A stretch of 64,000 bases of DNA from Chamaea fasciata (Eukaryota; Chordata; Aves; Passeriformes; Sylviidae): assembly GCA_029207755.1 (NCBI GenBank), contig JARCOQ010000071.1, positions 434,001 to 498,000 on the forward strand, read 5' to 3'. Shown here one piece after another: positions 35,365 to 47,800 of this stretch (position 1 is the stretch's first letter; every line of letters starts with the position of its first letter). Below the pieces are notes generated by a model. It was not told the origin of the DNA. It saw nothing but the letters and a program-made list of their open reading frames with translations, and made no database searches. The position numbers and the translations under genes are program-made.

Positions 35365-36549
35365 TTGATCTGGATGGATGGAGGAGGGCACGTGGACGCG
35401 ACTACTGAGGACACATTGCAGACGCTAGAATTAAGGGCTGTCCTTTGGATCATTATGAATTGGCCTGGTCAGGGTGTAAATATTGTCACAGACTCATTAT
35501 ACGTAGTAGGGGTGGTGCTGCGGATTGAGGATGCATTGATAAAGGATATAAAGAATGACAGGTTATGGGAACTTTTGAGACAGCCGAGGCAAGCTGTTTG
35601 GCTGCGCTCAGCTCCTTTTGCAATTTTGCATATTCGAAGCCACAAATGGTCAGAAGGTTTGGGTCAGGGTAATGCCATAGCTGATCAGTCGGTTTCTGTT
35701 GCAGTACCACAAGACAGATTTCAGCAGGCACATATTGCTCATGAGACTTTTCACCAGAATGCGCGTGGCCTAAAGAAACAGTTTCGCATATCTCTGAATG
35801 ATGCCCGTGGTATTGTCAGATCCTGTCCTCTCTGTAGTCAGCACGGGCCTGGACTAGGGATGGGAGTAAACCCACAGGGCCTTGGAGCCAATCAGATCTG
35901 GCAAATGGATGTAACTCACGTATCCTCCTTTGGTAGATTGAAATATGTGCATGTTACAATTGATCCTTTCAGTAAATTTATTTGGGCTTCAGCGCAGCCG
36001 GGAGAGAAAGCTCTCCACGTGGTACGACACCTAACTACTTGCTTTGCGGTGATGGGGGTGCCAGAACAGATTAAGACAGACAATGGCCCTGCATATGTGA
36101 GCAGCAGGATCCAAAGGTTCTTACAGAAGTGGGGTGTGACACACATCACAGGTATCCCACATTCACCAACAGGTCAGGCGATTGTGGAGCGAGCCCACCA
36201 AACACTCAAGGATTATCTGTTAAAATAGAAGGAGGAGGTGGATGTGCAGACCATGCTATCAAAAACACTATTTGTATTAAACTATCTGTGTGTAATGGGG
36301 GACCACTCGGAGCCCCCTGCGGTCATCCACTCAGGGGGAGTAAAGGAGGAAGCAACTAAGCCATTGTTTAAAGTCATGTACCGAGATCCCAAAACTGGAG
36401 TATGGGAAGGTCCCGCAGAGGTTCAGTACATGGGTAGAGGTTATGTTTGTGTTCTTACCCCCACAGGGCCCCAATGGATACCTAGTAAATGGATCCGTCC
36501 TGCTAATGACCCTGCAAGAGTGACATCGATACTGGACAGCCAGGGTTAG
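35365..36549 (+). pseudogene. Retroviral pol remnant: RNase H C-part and integrase, unit 2
   Basis: Better preserved than in unit 1: the frame is open from 35365 to the TAG at 36226-36228 (287 codons), because the TGA seen after TDS in unit 1 is absent. The shared amber still separates the integrase core from its C-terminal domain (36229-36549). Catalytic D,D-35-E and HHCC residues are visible. There is no upstream pol, LTR or promoter of its own. Confidence 0.9.
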
Positions 36550-36550
36550 A

Positions 36551-36986
36551 GGCGGTACACTTAATTGAAGACTTAAGGGCAAGAGAAAACCTACAACTGC
36601 TCTGGCAGTTTGACAAGGCAGTACAGAGATATCACTCCATGTCAATTCATACCCAAATAGCTAAGTTGCAAGAACTCACTAGTCATTTGCAGCAAGACAC
36701 AGGCTTGGCTTTAACAGATTGGCTAAGATCTTTCGGGCGAGGGCCTTGGATAACCTCCCTACTGCAACATGTAATCAATATTGTGATTGTTATTTTACTG
36801 CTTGTCCTTTTTGTACCTTGCTTTTTTTGCTGCTTGCAACAGATGATGTATCGCGTAGCAGAAACAGTAACTACTCGACACCCTGCATTTGTGGCACAAA
36901 ATAAAAAAGAGGGAATTGTTGAAGAACGGTTAGCAGTGCAAGGCCACGGATCATTAGAGGCCTTATGGCCCGATACCAAGTGCTAG
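36551..36986 (+). pseudogene. Retroviral env remnant (transmembrane subunit C-part), unit 2
   Basis: As in unit 1, with one membrane span and a short tail that runs into the LTR. The surface subunit is missing. A few substitutions separate it from unit 1 near the tail. Confidence 0.75.
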
Positions 36987-37311
36987 CAGCCTACGCGCTG
37001 CTGAGATAAGCTGTCCTTGGGACAGCAGTAAGCACGGACACAGGCCAAAGATAAAAGAACTTGTGGTGAATAGAGCATAGCAGTAAGCACGTATACAAAG
37101 TTTTCAGCATGCCAAGAGGAGGAACCTTCTCACGCTTGATATAGCCAATCAAGTATAGATGAGTAGTGTATGCTAACCAACTATAATTTGACAAGTATGC
37201 TGAACGCTTCGGGCAAAAGTATAAGAACGGATGTTATGAGCAATAAAGTTGAACAATGCTTTACCAATCATATTGATTGATTGCATTCTTCCCTCGCCGA
37301 AATCCTCCGCA
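36917..37311 (+). repeat. 3' LTR of the retrovirus, unit 2
   Basis: Counterpart of 18854-19248, starting after the same purine tract and ending at the same receptor junction. Confidence 0.75.
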
Positions 37312-37603
37312 GTGCAGCACATCCTGCGTAGGAGACGGTCCTGGTGTCCCAGAGGGAATTGTGCATGGCTTTGCGGACAGTGGTGCAGATGGAGCCCAGG
37401 TCGCTGAGGGCCAGGTTGAGCAGGAGGAAGAACATGGGGCTGTGCAGGTGGTGGCCGCAGGCTACGGCGCTGGTGACAAGGCCGTGGCCCAGGAGGGCAG
37501 CCAGGGAGATGCCCAGGAAGAGGCAGAAGTGCAGGAGCTGCAGCTGCCGCGTGTCTGCCAGCGCCAGCGGGAGGAAGTGGCTGATGGAGCTGCTGTTGGA
37601 CAT
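37312..37603 (-). pseudogene. Olfactory receptor 5' fragment truncated by the LTR, unit 2
   Basis: Counterpart of 19249-19540, with the receptor start through early TM3 and then the LTR. The frame is open but lacks TM3-TM7. Confidence 0.9.
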
Positions 37604-37791
37604 TTGCTGTGGCTGCATATGGGGACGTGTTCATGGATAAAGGACAGTGACAAGTCAGGGCTGGCTGCTTTGAGCCAAACCCGTGCCATTCCCTGTAGCC
37701 TGTCCTGCTGGTGTTGCTGTCTTTGGGGCGGACCCTGACTGCCGACACAACAGCAACACATTCGCTTAAGAGCTGGACTAGGTCAGTGCAA

Positions 37792-37867
37792 AAGATGGCG
37801 GCCAGGGCTGAGGGAGCCACACACAAGATGGCGGCCAGGGCTGGAGAACCACACACAAGATGGCGGC
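37792..37867. promoter_or_regulatory. Three tandem YY1-type motifs, unit 2
   Basis: aagatggcggc at 37792, 37825 and 37857, with sequence and spacing preserved from unit 1. Confidence 0.6.
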
Positions 37868-38150
37868 TGGGGCCGGGCTGCCAGGGCGGCTGATCTCACT
37901 AGGAGGCGCAGCCTCAGCCCTCTGGCTGCCATCCTGCGTGGGGCAGGCTGAGCCCCCCTGCAGTGTCTGTTGGAATGGACATTAACGGACACCCGGGAAA
38001 AGGACACGGTCTGGCACCTTTGCTCTGTGCACACAAACATAGACCAGCCAGTTTGGAACGCCAACTGGCAGTACTTTGATGTCAAGGCAATTCAAATAGG
38101 GGAAAAGAGAACAAAACCCCAGGCATTGAACGTTTTAAAATAAAAACTTC

Positions 38151-38175
38151 TTTTTTTTTTTTTTTTTTTTTTTTT
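38151..38175. repeat. Poly(T) tract, unit 2
   Basis: Run of 25 T at the place of the 40-T run of unit 1 (20085-20124). The surrounding 37868-38385 has no recognised gene. Confidence 0.9.
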
Positions 38176-38587
38176 GAAAGAGGGCTAAAAGCACTTCTTG
38201 TGCACATGGACTCCAATTAGCATCAAGCAGCATCACAAGTGGTTTCGTCCAGGCAGGAGTCACAGTCACTGTGAGGTGATGAAAACGGAGATGGGATCTG
38301 CTTGAGGCGGATGGTGCAGCGGCTGCGCACCTGCGACGTGTATCCCTCAGGGTACCCATTTCTTTAGAACACTATGAAGACTAGAGGGAATTGAAAGTCC
38401 ACTGCAGTTTAGGTTGTTCTTCACGAGATTGTTCAAGTCGAGCACAGCCATTCTGTTCAGCAGACACACGGGCAGGGGCTTCTTGGAGCGCTGCTCTGGC
38501 ACCCATTCTTTGGAGGAGGGGATTGCAGGAAAGAAGAAAAGAAGCTCATCAACTACTGAAGAGGAAGAGTCACTGACAGGAAGCAGT

Positions 38588-39473
38588 GGGTTAAGAAATA
38601 TGAGGGGGAAAAAGGCAGAAAACATGAGGTGACAAGTGTGAGAAATGGGAGAGGAAAAAGGAGGGAAGTGTGAGGGAAGAAAAGCGTAGGAAACCTGTGT
38701 GGGAAAGGCTGAGAAAACGGAGGGGAAAATGGTGAAGATGTGAGTGAAAGTAGGAGAGGAAGGTGAGAGGAGGAAAAGGCAGGACATATGATGGGAAAAT
38801 TCTAAGAAACATGATCAGGGAAGGCTGAAAAACATAGAGGAAAAAATGGAGGGAAATGTGAGGGGAAGAGAGTGAGAAAATTACTGGCAGAGAGAGAGAA
38901 ACAGGCAGCAAATGTGAGGGGAACATTGTGAGAATCCTGAGGGGAAAAGAGGGAGAAACCAGAGGGCAGAAAAAGGCAGGAAACATTAGGGGGGAAAAAA
39001 GGGTGGGAAGTTGGATGGGAAAAGTGGCAGAAAACAGGAGTGAAAAAAGGGCAGAAAATGCTAGAGGAAAAGTAGAAGCAACATGAGGGGGAAAGAATGA
39101 TAAACGTGAGGGGAAAAGTGGGAGAAATGTAAGAGGGAAAGCCTGGGAAACATGAGGGCAAAAGTGAGAAACATGAGGAGACAACTTGGAGAAAAATGAC
39201 TGAGGAAAGGAGAAAAGCATGAGGGTAGAAAAGGGCAGGATAAGTGAGGGGAAAATTGTGAGAATCGTGGGAGAACAAAAAAGCAGGAAAAAGCGGGAAG
39301 TTGGGGAAATGTGAGAGGCAAAGCGTGAGGAAAGGGAGCTGAAAAGGGTGGGGAAAATGAGTAAAACTTGGGAGGCAAACATGACAGGAAAACTGTGAGA
39401 CTCGAGAGGGGGAAGGGGTGGAAATGTGAGAGGGAAAAGAACAGGAAACGTGAAGGGAGAAGAGGAGAGAAGG
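38588..39473. repeat. Purine-rich degenerate minisatellite, unit 3
   Basis: Counterpart of 2452-3342. It is closer in arrangement to the unit 2 block than to unit 1, since both share gatcagggaaggctg-type segments absent from unit 1. Confidence 0.9.
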
Positions 39474-41723
39474 CAGGATTGGCATGACAGCTGAAATGAT
39501 TCCTAACACATTCCCCCATGCATTTGCCCATTTATTGCACTAGCCCAGGGCTTCTCTGTATGTCCGTCTCCCCCTGTGCCTTGATTCCTGTTCGGAAGCA
39601 GCAGAAGTGCAGGATGTGCCCACCAGCAGGAGCTGCTCCAGGCTGGGAAGGGGCCAGGTGGTGCTGATTTCCAGAGGCTTCTGTGTCCCAGGTGAGGCCA
39701 GGGCAGGAGTGGGTTGAAAGGTGCTGCTGCTGCTCCTCTGTGCCAGAGAGCCCTGGCTGGGCAGGGCACGGCGCCCACTGCACTGCGGGCTCTTTCTCCT
39801 GCCACAGCTGGGCACACCTGGCAACAAATCATGACGACTTGTGGGGAAACCAAGGGCTTTGTGGAGGCTGCCTTGCTCTGCACACACGCGGGCCACCTGC
39901 AGCACAGAGCTTTGGCCCCCAGAAAGGTAAACCCGAGGGGAACAGCTGGAAAAGGTTTCATTTTCACCTGTCAATAGATGACTTTATTTCAGTGCTGGGT
40001 GCGTGGGGAATCACTTTCCTAACACGTGCTCAGCCAGAAATCCCACCTACTCATTTGTAACCATGGAAACAAGACCTACTCATTACTTTGCTGAAACTCA
40101 CAGGCTAAACATTCCCTCAAATTAGTTGACATATTTAAATCACTTCTCAGAAGTTACTGACAGGAGAGTAGGGCTCTCTTGAGAGTCTCGGGTGGTCATT
40201 TGGGGAACATCCCATTGCTGCAATTCTCCTCTGATGCTCAAGAGCCTCCTACAACCACTCTTTTCCCCTTGAATGCATTCCAGCTACATTCTTGGGAAGA
40301 CTATTCTCAAGGCTAAGGTAGTCACTTGCACACATCAATCACTGCTCTGGAGGAATAGAGGGCTCAACAGTCTGTTAATGCAAAGGGAATTCACAATTTG
40401 TTACAGTTCAATATTTTCTCAAAACCTGCCTTCTCTGGGCATTGCTCACAAGCATTTCTTTAATTCACCTTGAAAATGTTTTTGCTGACTGAAGCCACAT
40501 TGTGTCTTTCCTTCAGCAATTCAGAAGAAAAACACAAACTGCCTGCTGAAACCCTTCTGCTCCCTTCCAAATCAGTTCACTGCTCAAGCACGAGCCACAG
40601 GCTCCTGCCCGATTCCCTCTGTGAGATAGGAGGTAATATTTTGCTGCAGCTGCAGGGTTATGAGAAGAAAGAACGAAAGCTGTTGGTTCTTGGGGTTGTT
40701 ATTTAGGGTTTGGGTTTGTTCTAGTTGATTTGTTGGGTGTTGCTGTGAGCTGGGAGAGGGGCCAGCGTGAAGACCAAACCAAAAGGGAAGTAGGAGAAGA
40801 GGGGAGGGGACAGAAAAGGAGGCGGTGGGGACAGAATACAAGTTTCCTATTTCCCGGCCAAAGGGAAAGGGGACACGGTTCGCCCTGGGCTGGGAAAGGC
40901 AATAAAAAGCAGCATTTTCTGTGTGTGTGTTGTGTGTGTGTTTGGCTCTTGGGAGAGGGAGATACACACCCAGCTCAGGTGAATCCATCCTAAAAAACAG
41001 TTCTCTTTGGCTTTGATGACGTTGTCACCCCATTAAATTTCATCTGACAGTTGGCTCCTCTCTAACACCTCTCTATCTCCCAGCAGCTCAGGGCTGCATT
41101 GCACAGTGTTTGCTGTGTGCCAGAGAGCTCATAGCAGGCTGGCCTGGCGCCCCGGAATATTTCTGCAGAACACTCTGCATTTCACTCTTTTGCTCTGGCT
41201 CAGTGCACAACTCCAGCACTGCAGGCGCTTCCTCCCAGAGCCGTGTGAGGCCCCGGCTCCTGCAGATGTGAGCTGACAAGCTGTCCCTGCCTGCCGCTGG
41301 CCTCGCTTCCCCCGGCAGAAGCACCGTGCCTGAAGGAGGCTGCCCTGTGCCGGAGCCTGCGGAGCAGCCCGGCTCCCTCCCCTGTGCCCAGAGCGCTGCA
41401 CACACTGCTCACCTTGGCCAGGAGTTAGAGGGCAGCCGGCACAAGGGTGGCAATCCTCAGCCAGGCCTGCAGCCCTCGCCTGTGGTTTGCCTTTCTCTGC
41501 TCCTGTGCACGCTCCGGACGGCCGATGCCACCGGTCTGTGCTGTGCCCAGCACGGCCACGCTTCCCCTCGGGAGAGCCTTCCCCACTTTCCAACTGTACC
41601 AAAGAAGCCATCAATGTCACTCTCCACCTCTAAGAAAAAACTGACACTTCAGAAGAAAATGTTGAGCTTTGTCAGAGGCTCAGAAGGAGGGGAATCTTTG
41701 AAAGGAGTTGAGGTTTCACAAAC
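39474..41723. other. Unassigned unit DNA, unit 3
   Basis: Counterpart of 3343-6189, shortened by loss of most of the GC-rich block (junction near 41575). GT microsatellite at 40919-40942. No gene recognised. Confidence 0.5.
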
Positions 41724-41729
41724 TTTATT
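41724..41729 (-). promoter_or_regulatory. Poly(A) signal of kinase copy 3
   Basis: AATAAA on the minus strand, about 80 bp past the copy 3 stop codon at 41806-41808. Confidence 0.7.
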
Positions 41730-41805
41730 TCCAATCCTATGCTACTATCCTACTCCACTGTCCTAGCTGCAATCCTACTCTACAGTCCTATTCTACAATC
41801 CTTCT

Positions 41806-44800
41806 CTATACTGGTGTTGGAGAAAACAGTTGTCTGATTCCTGTCTCCTCCTTCCACTCTTTCACTGAAGTGATCAGTGGCACCAGGCTGGACACAGGCT
41901 TGGCTGATGTTACAAATGGATGCTGCACAAAGAAAAAAAAAAAAACAAGAATGAACCATTACTTTGCAAGCTAAGAGCCTCAAAGGCAGGGCAATATTTT
42001 TCAAAGGAAAAGGAGATTGAATCAGAGTACGTCTAAGGAGCAACAGTGGGGCCACATTGGCACAGCTTGCTGCAAGAGCTGCTATGTGCCCCAGGCCTGG
42101 AAATATCTCCGGTCTGAGCATCCTGATCTCTTGAAAGAGGTCCCTGGTCATATTGCAGGGCACTTGGAGCAGATGACCCTTACAGGCCCTTGCCAGCCCA
42201 GCCCAGTCTAGGATTCCTGACTGTTCTCATTTGAACAGCACCAAGAGTGGAGGTGAGGAGGAGGAGGCTCCCCTGATGCCTTGCACTTCAGTGCAGGAGG
42301 AGCCCGTCCCTGGGACACTGTTTCCCCTGCAGCCCCTTGGCATTTTACCTGCAGCAGCTCCTTGGCAGACCAGCGCCGCGCCTCGTCTCTCTGCAGGCAG
42401 CAGCTCAGGAAGTCACACAGCAAAGGGGAGCGGAGCTTGGGCTGCTGCAGCTTTGGGATCCCTTTGGTGGCTTTCAGGAGTTGAGCCTGAAGAGAAAGGA
42501 AACACGAGTTTCTCACCCGCTTCTTTCACGTCTGGAACTGCTCTCCCAGATCCCATTGTTTCAGGTGCACTCTGCAGTGGCACTTTCTGCCGTGGCACAG
42601 AGGCAGAGATGACTTTCCTGACCAACAAAACACCCAAAGCCCGATGCAGCCACAGCTTTCCCAGCATCCAGCAGCTCTTGCCTTGGCAGTTGATTTCATT
42701 GACTGGCCTTGTTAGTGGAAACAATAGCAGCAAAAGCAGGTTTCCTTCTCTGAGGGTTCACCTGAGCAGCTTGACAGGCTATTTGGAAGAGGGACTTTGC
42801 TCTACTAACTCACTCTACTATTTCCAAAGATAATTACATGAAAAGCATCTCTGCAGCTCTTGTTGGTCCCTTAAGCACAGCTGCCATCAAACCAAAGTCA
42901 TCAAGCTTTTTCCTTGGTTCTTGAAAACAATGGGAATTGCAAGCAAAGAAAGGAAATCCCTCAGTTATTCCTCAGGTAAGGAAACAAACATTTGGAATCT
43001 CATCTTCCACACAGACACATGAAGATGCATGCACAAATGTCTTGGGACGAAAATGCCTCTTTGGGCACACAGGAAACACCTGCACCTCCGTCTCTCATCA
43101 GACTGCAAATTTCAGCTTCCCTTAGGCAGCAAAAGGAAAATTTTGGTGGTCAAAGCAGAAGAGGGAGAAACGCCATCCATGTGGTAGCCCTCTGCTCATT
43201 TGGACACTCAAGTCAATGCATTAATGGCATGGCCATCCTAGAAAGTGCCTGGAAACAAAGGGGTGGGTTTGGCCGGCTCTCCACATGGCCAGGCTTCATC
43301 TTAGTGACATGGAGGTGATGGCTTGGGTTAGGAAAGAAAGACGGTCACTGAGTGTTTCAGCAGCACCGCACAAGAAGCACAAGAGACTCTGTGGCCTTCA
43401 CACCCTCTTGTTAAGGTTTCAGGCAAATTTCCTTGTGAGAAGAATGGGGGTGCACTTCTTCTCTCCAAACCACTGTTTTATAAACATCCTCGGGTTTGGG
43501 TTACTTTCCTTCATTTCAGGAAAGATAACACCACTTCTAAGATGCTTGTTTGCTGCTATTAGGGCTGTCTACAAAGCCAAAAGAGCTGGAACGACTTCTA
43601 AGCCAAAGCCCAGTGTTGCCTGAGAAGGGAGATTGTTTGCCTGGGCTAAGGCTTGAGTTCCCCCACGGATGCAACCAAAACCCCAGCAGATGCTGATGTG
43701 CTGCCGGGACATTTTCAGAAAGGGACTGTGGTGGAAGTAGTTCCAGCGGATGGCAATGGCATTTTGTCCAGTGGCACACACAAAGTGGGATGGGGGAGAA
43801 AGACAGCGGGATCAGAGAGTATTTACACCTTACCATGGCAGAATTTTCCTCCCAGTCAGGAGCTTCTCCTTCCACCATTTCAATGACCACGATTCCCAAA
43901 GACCATATGTCCACTTTGGGGCCATAGGGTTCACCGTTCACTTCAGGTGCCATCCACTGAAGAGTCCCGACCACCGATCTCCGTCTACTCTGCTCAGGGG
44001 TGAGTTGAGCAGAGAGGCCAAAATCAGCTGGGGAGAGAGCAAAAGACCGTTTTTATTTGAATCCTGTGCAATTAGGAAAGCACGCAAAAGAATTTCCCGG
44101 TAGAAGTTTGAGAATGTGCTCTTGAATCTCCTGGACAACCGTCCCTGCTCTGTTTCCTCAGGACTTTAGCCAAGGAAATATGGTGCTGGCTGCTTCAGAA
44201 ATCCCCACATTTTTTACACGGCCTCCAGCAGGGGCTTTTCAAACTTTAGACATGTAGCTCCCTCCCTCTGGAAGGGACACGCACAGAGCAATGCCACTGT
44301 GGACTGCTCGAGCCTTGCCATAGGTCTGTGCACGTCGGCACTGTGTGGTCAGCTCACAACAGGCTCCCTGCACTGCCACCAGCACCGTTTTGGGGGGGCT
44401 GGCACTCACTCAAAAGCAGCCCCACAGCCCACATATCCCTGGAACGCTGCACCTGCCCAAGAATATACTGACCCAGCTTGACAGAGCCATCCGTTTTGAG
44501 AAGGATGTTGAGGCTTTTCAAATCTCTGTGCATCACATGGTTGGCGTGGAGAAAATGCAGTCCTTGCAGGCACTGAGAGAGAAACCAGAAACGGGAGGGC
44601 AAATATCAGTGATGTGATTTCATCACACAAGAAAGGAAACAGCTCTCCAAGATTCCCTCTGCAGGGGAATGAGGAGTAATGGCAGAACACAGTGCCACTG
44701 AGGGGAAGAGCTCGCTGCTCCAACACAGGCAGGGCAGCACCTTTCTAAAGAAAGGCATGTCAGCTTGCCAAAGAGCAACAGCAACTGCTGGTGTAGACTC

Positions 44801-47800
44801 TGCCCTGCAAACCAGCCAGGATGACTGCTGCTGCAGTGGATGTGCTCAGAAGCACACAGCACTCTGGCTGCACTGCTAACCTTTCCAGCTGAGGACTCAG
44901 AGAAATGAGTCTCTCTTTCTTCTTTGCTGTTCCTTTCAAATGCTCCCACCATCACCACCTTTGCTTTTACAGGCAAGGAATGCAGTGCCAGCAGACCAAA
45001 GTTTAGAGAGGCAAGATGGAGAAGAGCAAATACAAGAGCCAGAGTGAGAATGCAACAGCAGGAGACAAGAGGACAAGAACAGAGTCCAGTGAGTGCAGGG
45101 GCACTGGCAGGCAGTTCATTTGAGAGGCTCTTGCTTGCCCAGAGCATATCAGCCACACAGAAACAAAGCCTGGCTCATGGTATCGCTCCTGTTCTGAGCC
45201 CCTTTCCCAGACAATCCTGCCCAAGCTCTGGGAAGCACAGCTGGGATCCCCGACTGACCTCCCGACTGATGATGGCAATCTCGTCTTCTGTCAGGCGAGT
45301 CTTTTGGATTGTGTCGTAAAGACTGCCTCCATCCATGTACTCCATCACCAGCCACAGTTCTTCATGCACAAGGTAGCTGAAAGAAGGGAACAAGGCCATG
45401 CAGATGAACATGCATTCGTTGGCTCCTTTGCTTGATTCTTGTTTCCGGGTTGCTTTGTGACAAGGACAGAATTAAAAGAATTAAAGACATTCCCTCCGGG
45501 CTGTGGGTTGTTTGCAGTCTGTGCAGTCTCAAGGAGAACAGCACATCTGTCAAAAGGAGATGTCTCTGATGGCCAGCAATCAAAAAGTGCAGTTTAGTAA
45601 CAGCCAAGATGAAAAACCTGTCCCGCGTGGTATTTCTGGAAAGAAGCACCTAGTGTTCCTGGCATGGCCAGCCCTGGAAAAGAGGGGCAACAATCCAAGG
45701 GAAATCCTCCCTAGCATGCTTCATCAGCATTGAAGAAACCTTAAAAAATCCATCCTGAGACAACATGGAGGCAGCCAACTTACAGGGTACTGACTTCTTA
45801 TGGTAGAGTTGATGCAGGTTTTTGAACAATTTTTCAACTATGTGTTGGAAAGCCAGGGATGACTCACGGAGATAAACTGCACTCTCTTCCCATCCATTGG
45901 AGATGAGTAGAGAAATAATAATGAAGCAATAATTAACAGCTTTCTTTTCTGCTAGTGTCCAAAGTGGGGTTTTAACCTTGCATACTTTTACTATGTAAAC
46001 AAACCTTCATGGGATGAGACCATGACCACTCACCCGTCTAAATAATGGACAAGATGGGGACTCATATTCCTCTTCATGACCGTGATTTCAGTAACAATAT
46101 CCTCCATCTCGCTCGGTCCCCGAAGATAGATTTTCTTGATAGCCACCTAGAATGACATTGAAAATCAGTAACTTTAGAAGTTGGAGGAATGAGACCAAAA
46201 CACACATGGGGAGAGAGATTTTGCAATGACACCGCCAAGCCGTGCCAAAGTGCCTTGTAATTAGACAAAGGAGTAATTAGGAAGTGACATTCCTACAGCC
46301 CATTTCTCTGCTCCTTTGGGGGCCAGATCCAGGACACGTGGCCACTGACCACATTTTGCCTTGTCCACTTGTTAGCAATGGTGTGTCAACTCTCACCCCC
46401 CCAAAGCTCTGAGCACACTCTCTGTCTGTCTGTACTTGTGAAGAAGTAATGCGTGACTTGGTACTCTGTGGATACATCTCGGGCTATAGGCAGGGCTTGG
46501 GGCTTTTAGGGACACCTTGCAGATCTCTCCCTACGTGCAGTTCCCAAGTGCAGCACTGCAGGTGGCTAAGGAACTGCCAGGAACATTCAGATGTATTTGC
46601 TGGCAGCCAGAAATGAGAATTCAGGACTCTGAAGCCGTAGCCCCAGAGAGCAGTGAGATGCTCCTTTGTTGGAGCATCTGAGAGCCAGGGAGAGCATCCT
46701 TCTCTGAAAGGAACCGCTGTCCTCCTTGCCTTCCTTCTGGCAGCTGAGCAGGACAAAGACTGCCCCAAATGCAGTTGGCAGGCTGGCACCAGTCTGTGCT
46801 TCTTGTGCCTTTGCAGCACAGCTCTAGCCACAGCTGCAGCCGCAGCTGACACGAGACAGGAAAGCCCTGGAGAGCAGCAGAATCTGCAGGGGCTCTTGAC
46901 ATTTACCTCTCCGCCCGTGGCAGTGTCGATCGCTCTGCAAACCTCTCCAAAAGCCCTAGAAACAAAACAGCAGCAAAGAAAGGAGAAGCCGTTTAGACCT
47001 TGGAGTGAAAGCCAGCCCAGACAGGAGATGTCTGCTGGAAATGCCTCCAACCTGCAGCATGCAGGAGGGCACTGCCAGAAGGCAGATGATGCATGTTCCT
47101 CTCCAGTGCATGGGCACTGGGCCTGTTTCTGAAGCATTGGGGTTTAGTGCCTCAGCTCCAAAGGCCAGGTGATTCTTTTATCGTGGATTTCAGTTTCTAA
47201 ACTGGGCGGTTTTTATCCTCACCACAGACTATTTCCTTCAGCAAACTCCTGGGAAGAAATGCTCCTGAGAAGTGTTATCTGACTGCTATGATAGGGGGTA
47301 GGTTGCTGTTTCTGGCAATGAAATAGAAGTGTCTTTGATAATGCCTTCTGACCACACTTCCAAATTCTGGCCGGTACTGAGAGATGGGGCAGACTAACCC
47401 CAGTGTCTGAATATGTTTGCAGCTTGCCTGACTTCACACTTGACAGATATTCCAGCAGCAAATCAGCTGCCCCATGACTGTGTAGAAGCAACTGTGGTTG
47501 GACTCACCCTCTGCCAACAATTTCCTTTTCGGTGTATTTCCTCCGGGGATTTTCTGTGCTCACCATTTGCCCTGAGGGAAACAAAATGCAAAATGCTCAC
47601 TTGAAAGCAGACATCCCACCATCCAAGAGATACAAAAGGCAGCCCTGCTGGGGCTCTACAGTCTGGCCTTCTGAGTCCTTTGTGGCCAGCTGGGTAACAA
47701 CAACAACAACAACAACAACACCAATTGCAACAAGACAGGCAGCTCTGCAGTACAAGCAGGTCAGCACAGAGAATGATTTTCTACAGTCCTTTGAAGAGAT

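Larger units (their letters stand above)
35356..37311 (+). mobile_element. 5'-truncated class II (ERVK-like) endogenous retrovirus, unit 2
   Basis: Copy of the element at 17293-19248 with identical ends: it starts within RNase H and ends with the 3' LTR inside the olfactory receptor. Identical breakpoints show it multiplied by segmental duplication, not by a new insertion. Confidence 0.9.
20335..38385. repeat. Tandem segmental duplication, unit 2 (about 18.05 kb)
   Basis: Second direct repeat, with the same gene order as unit 1 and near-identical sequence including introns and the retrovirus junction. Its left boundary is ctagagggaattgaaa. In unit 1 the match stops at the same gggaattgaaa, followed there by 24 extra bases. 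Confidence 0.95.
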
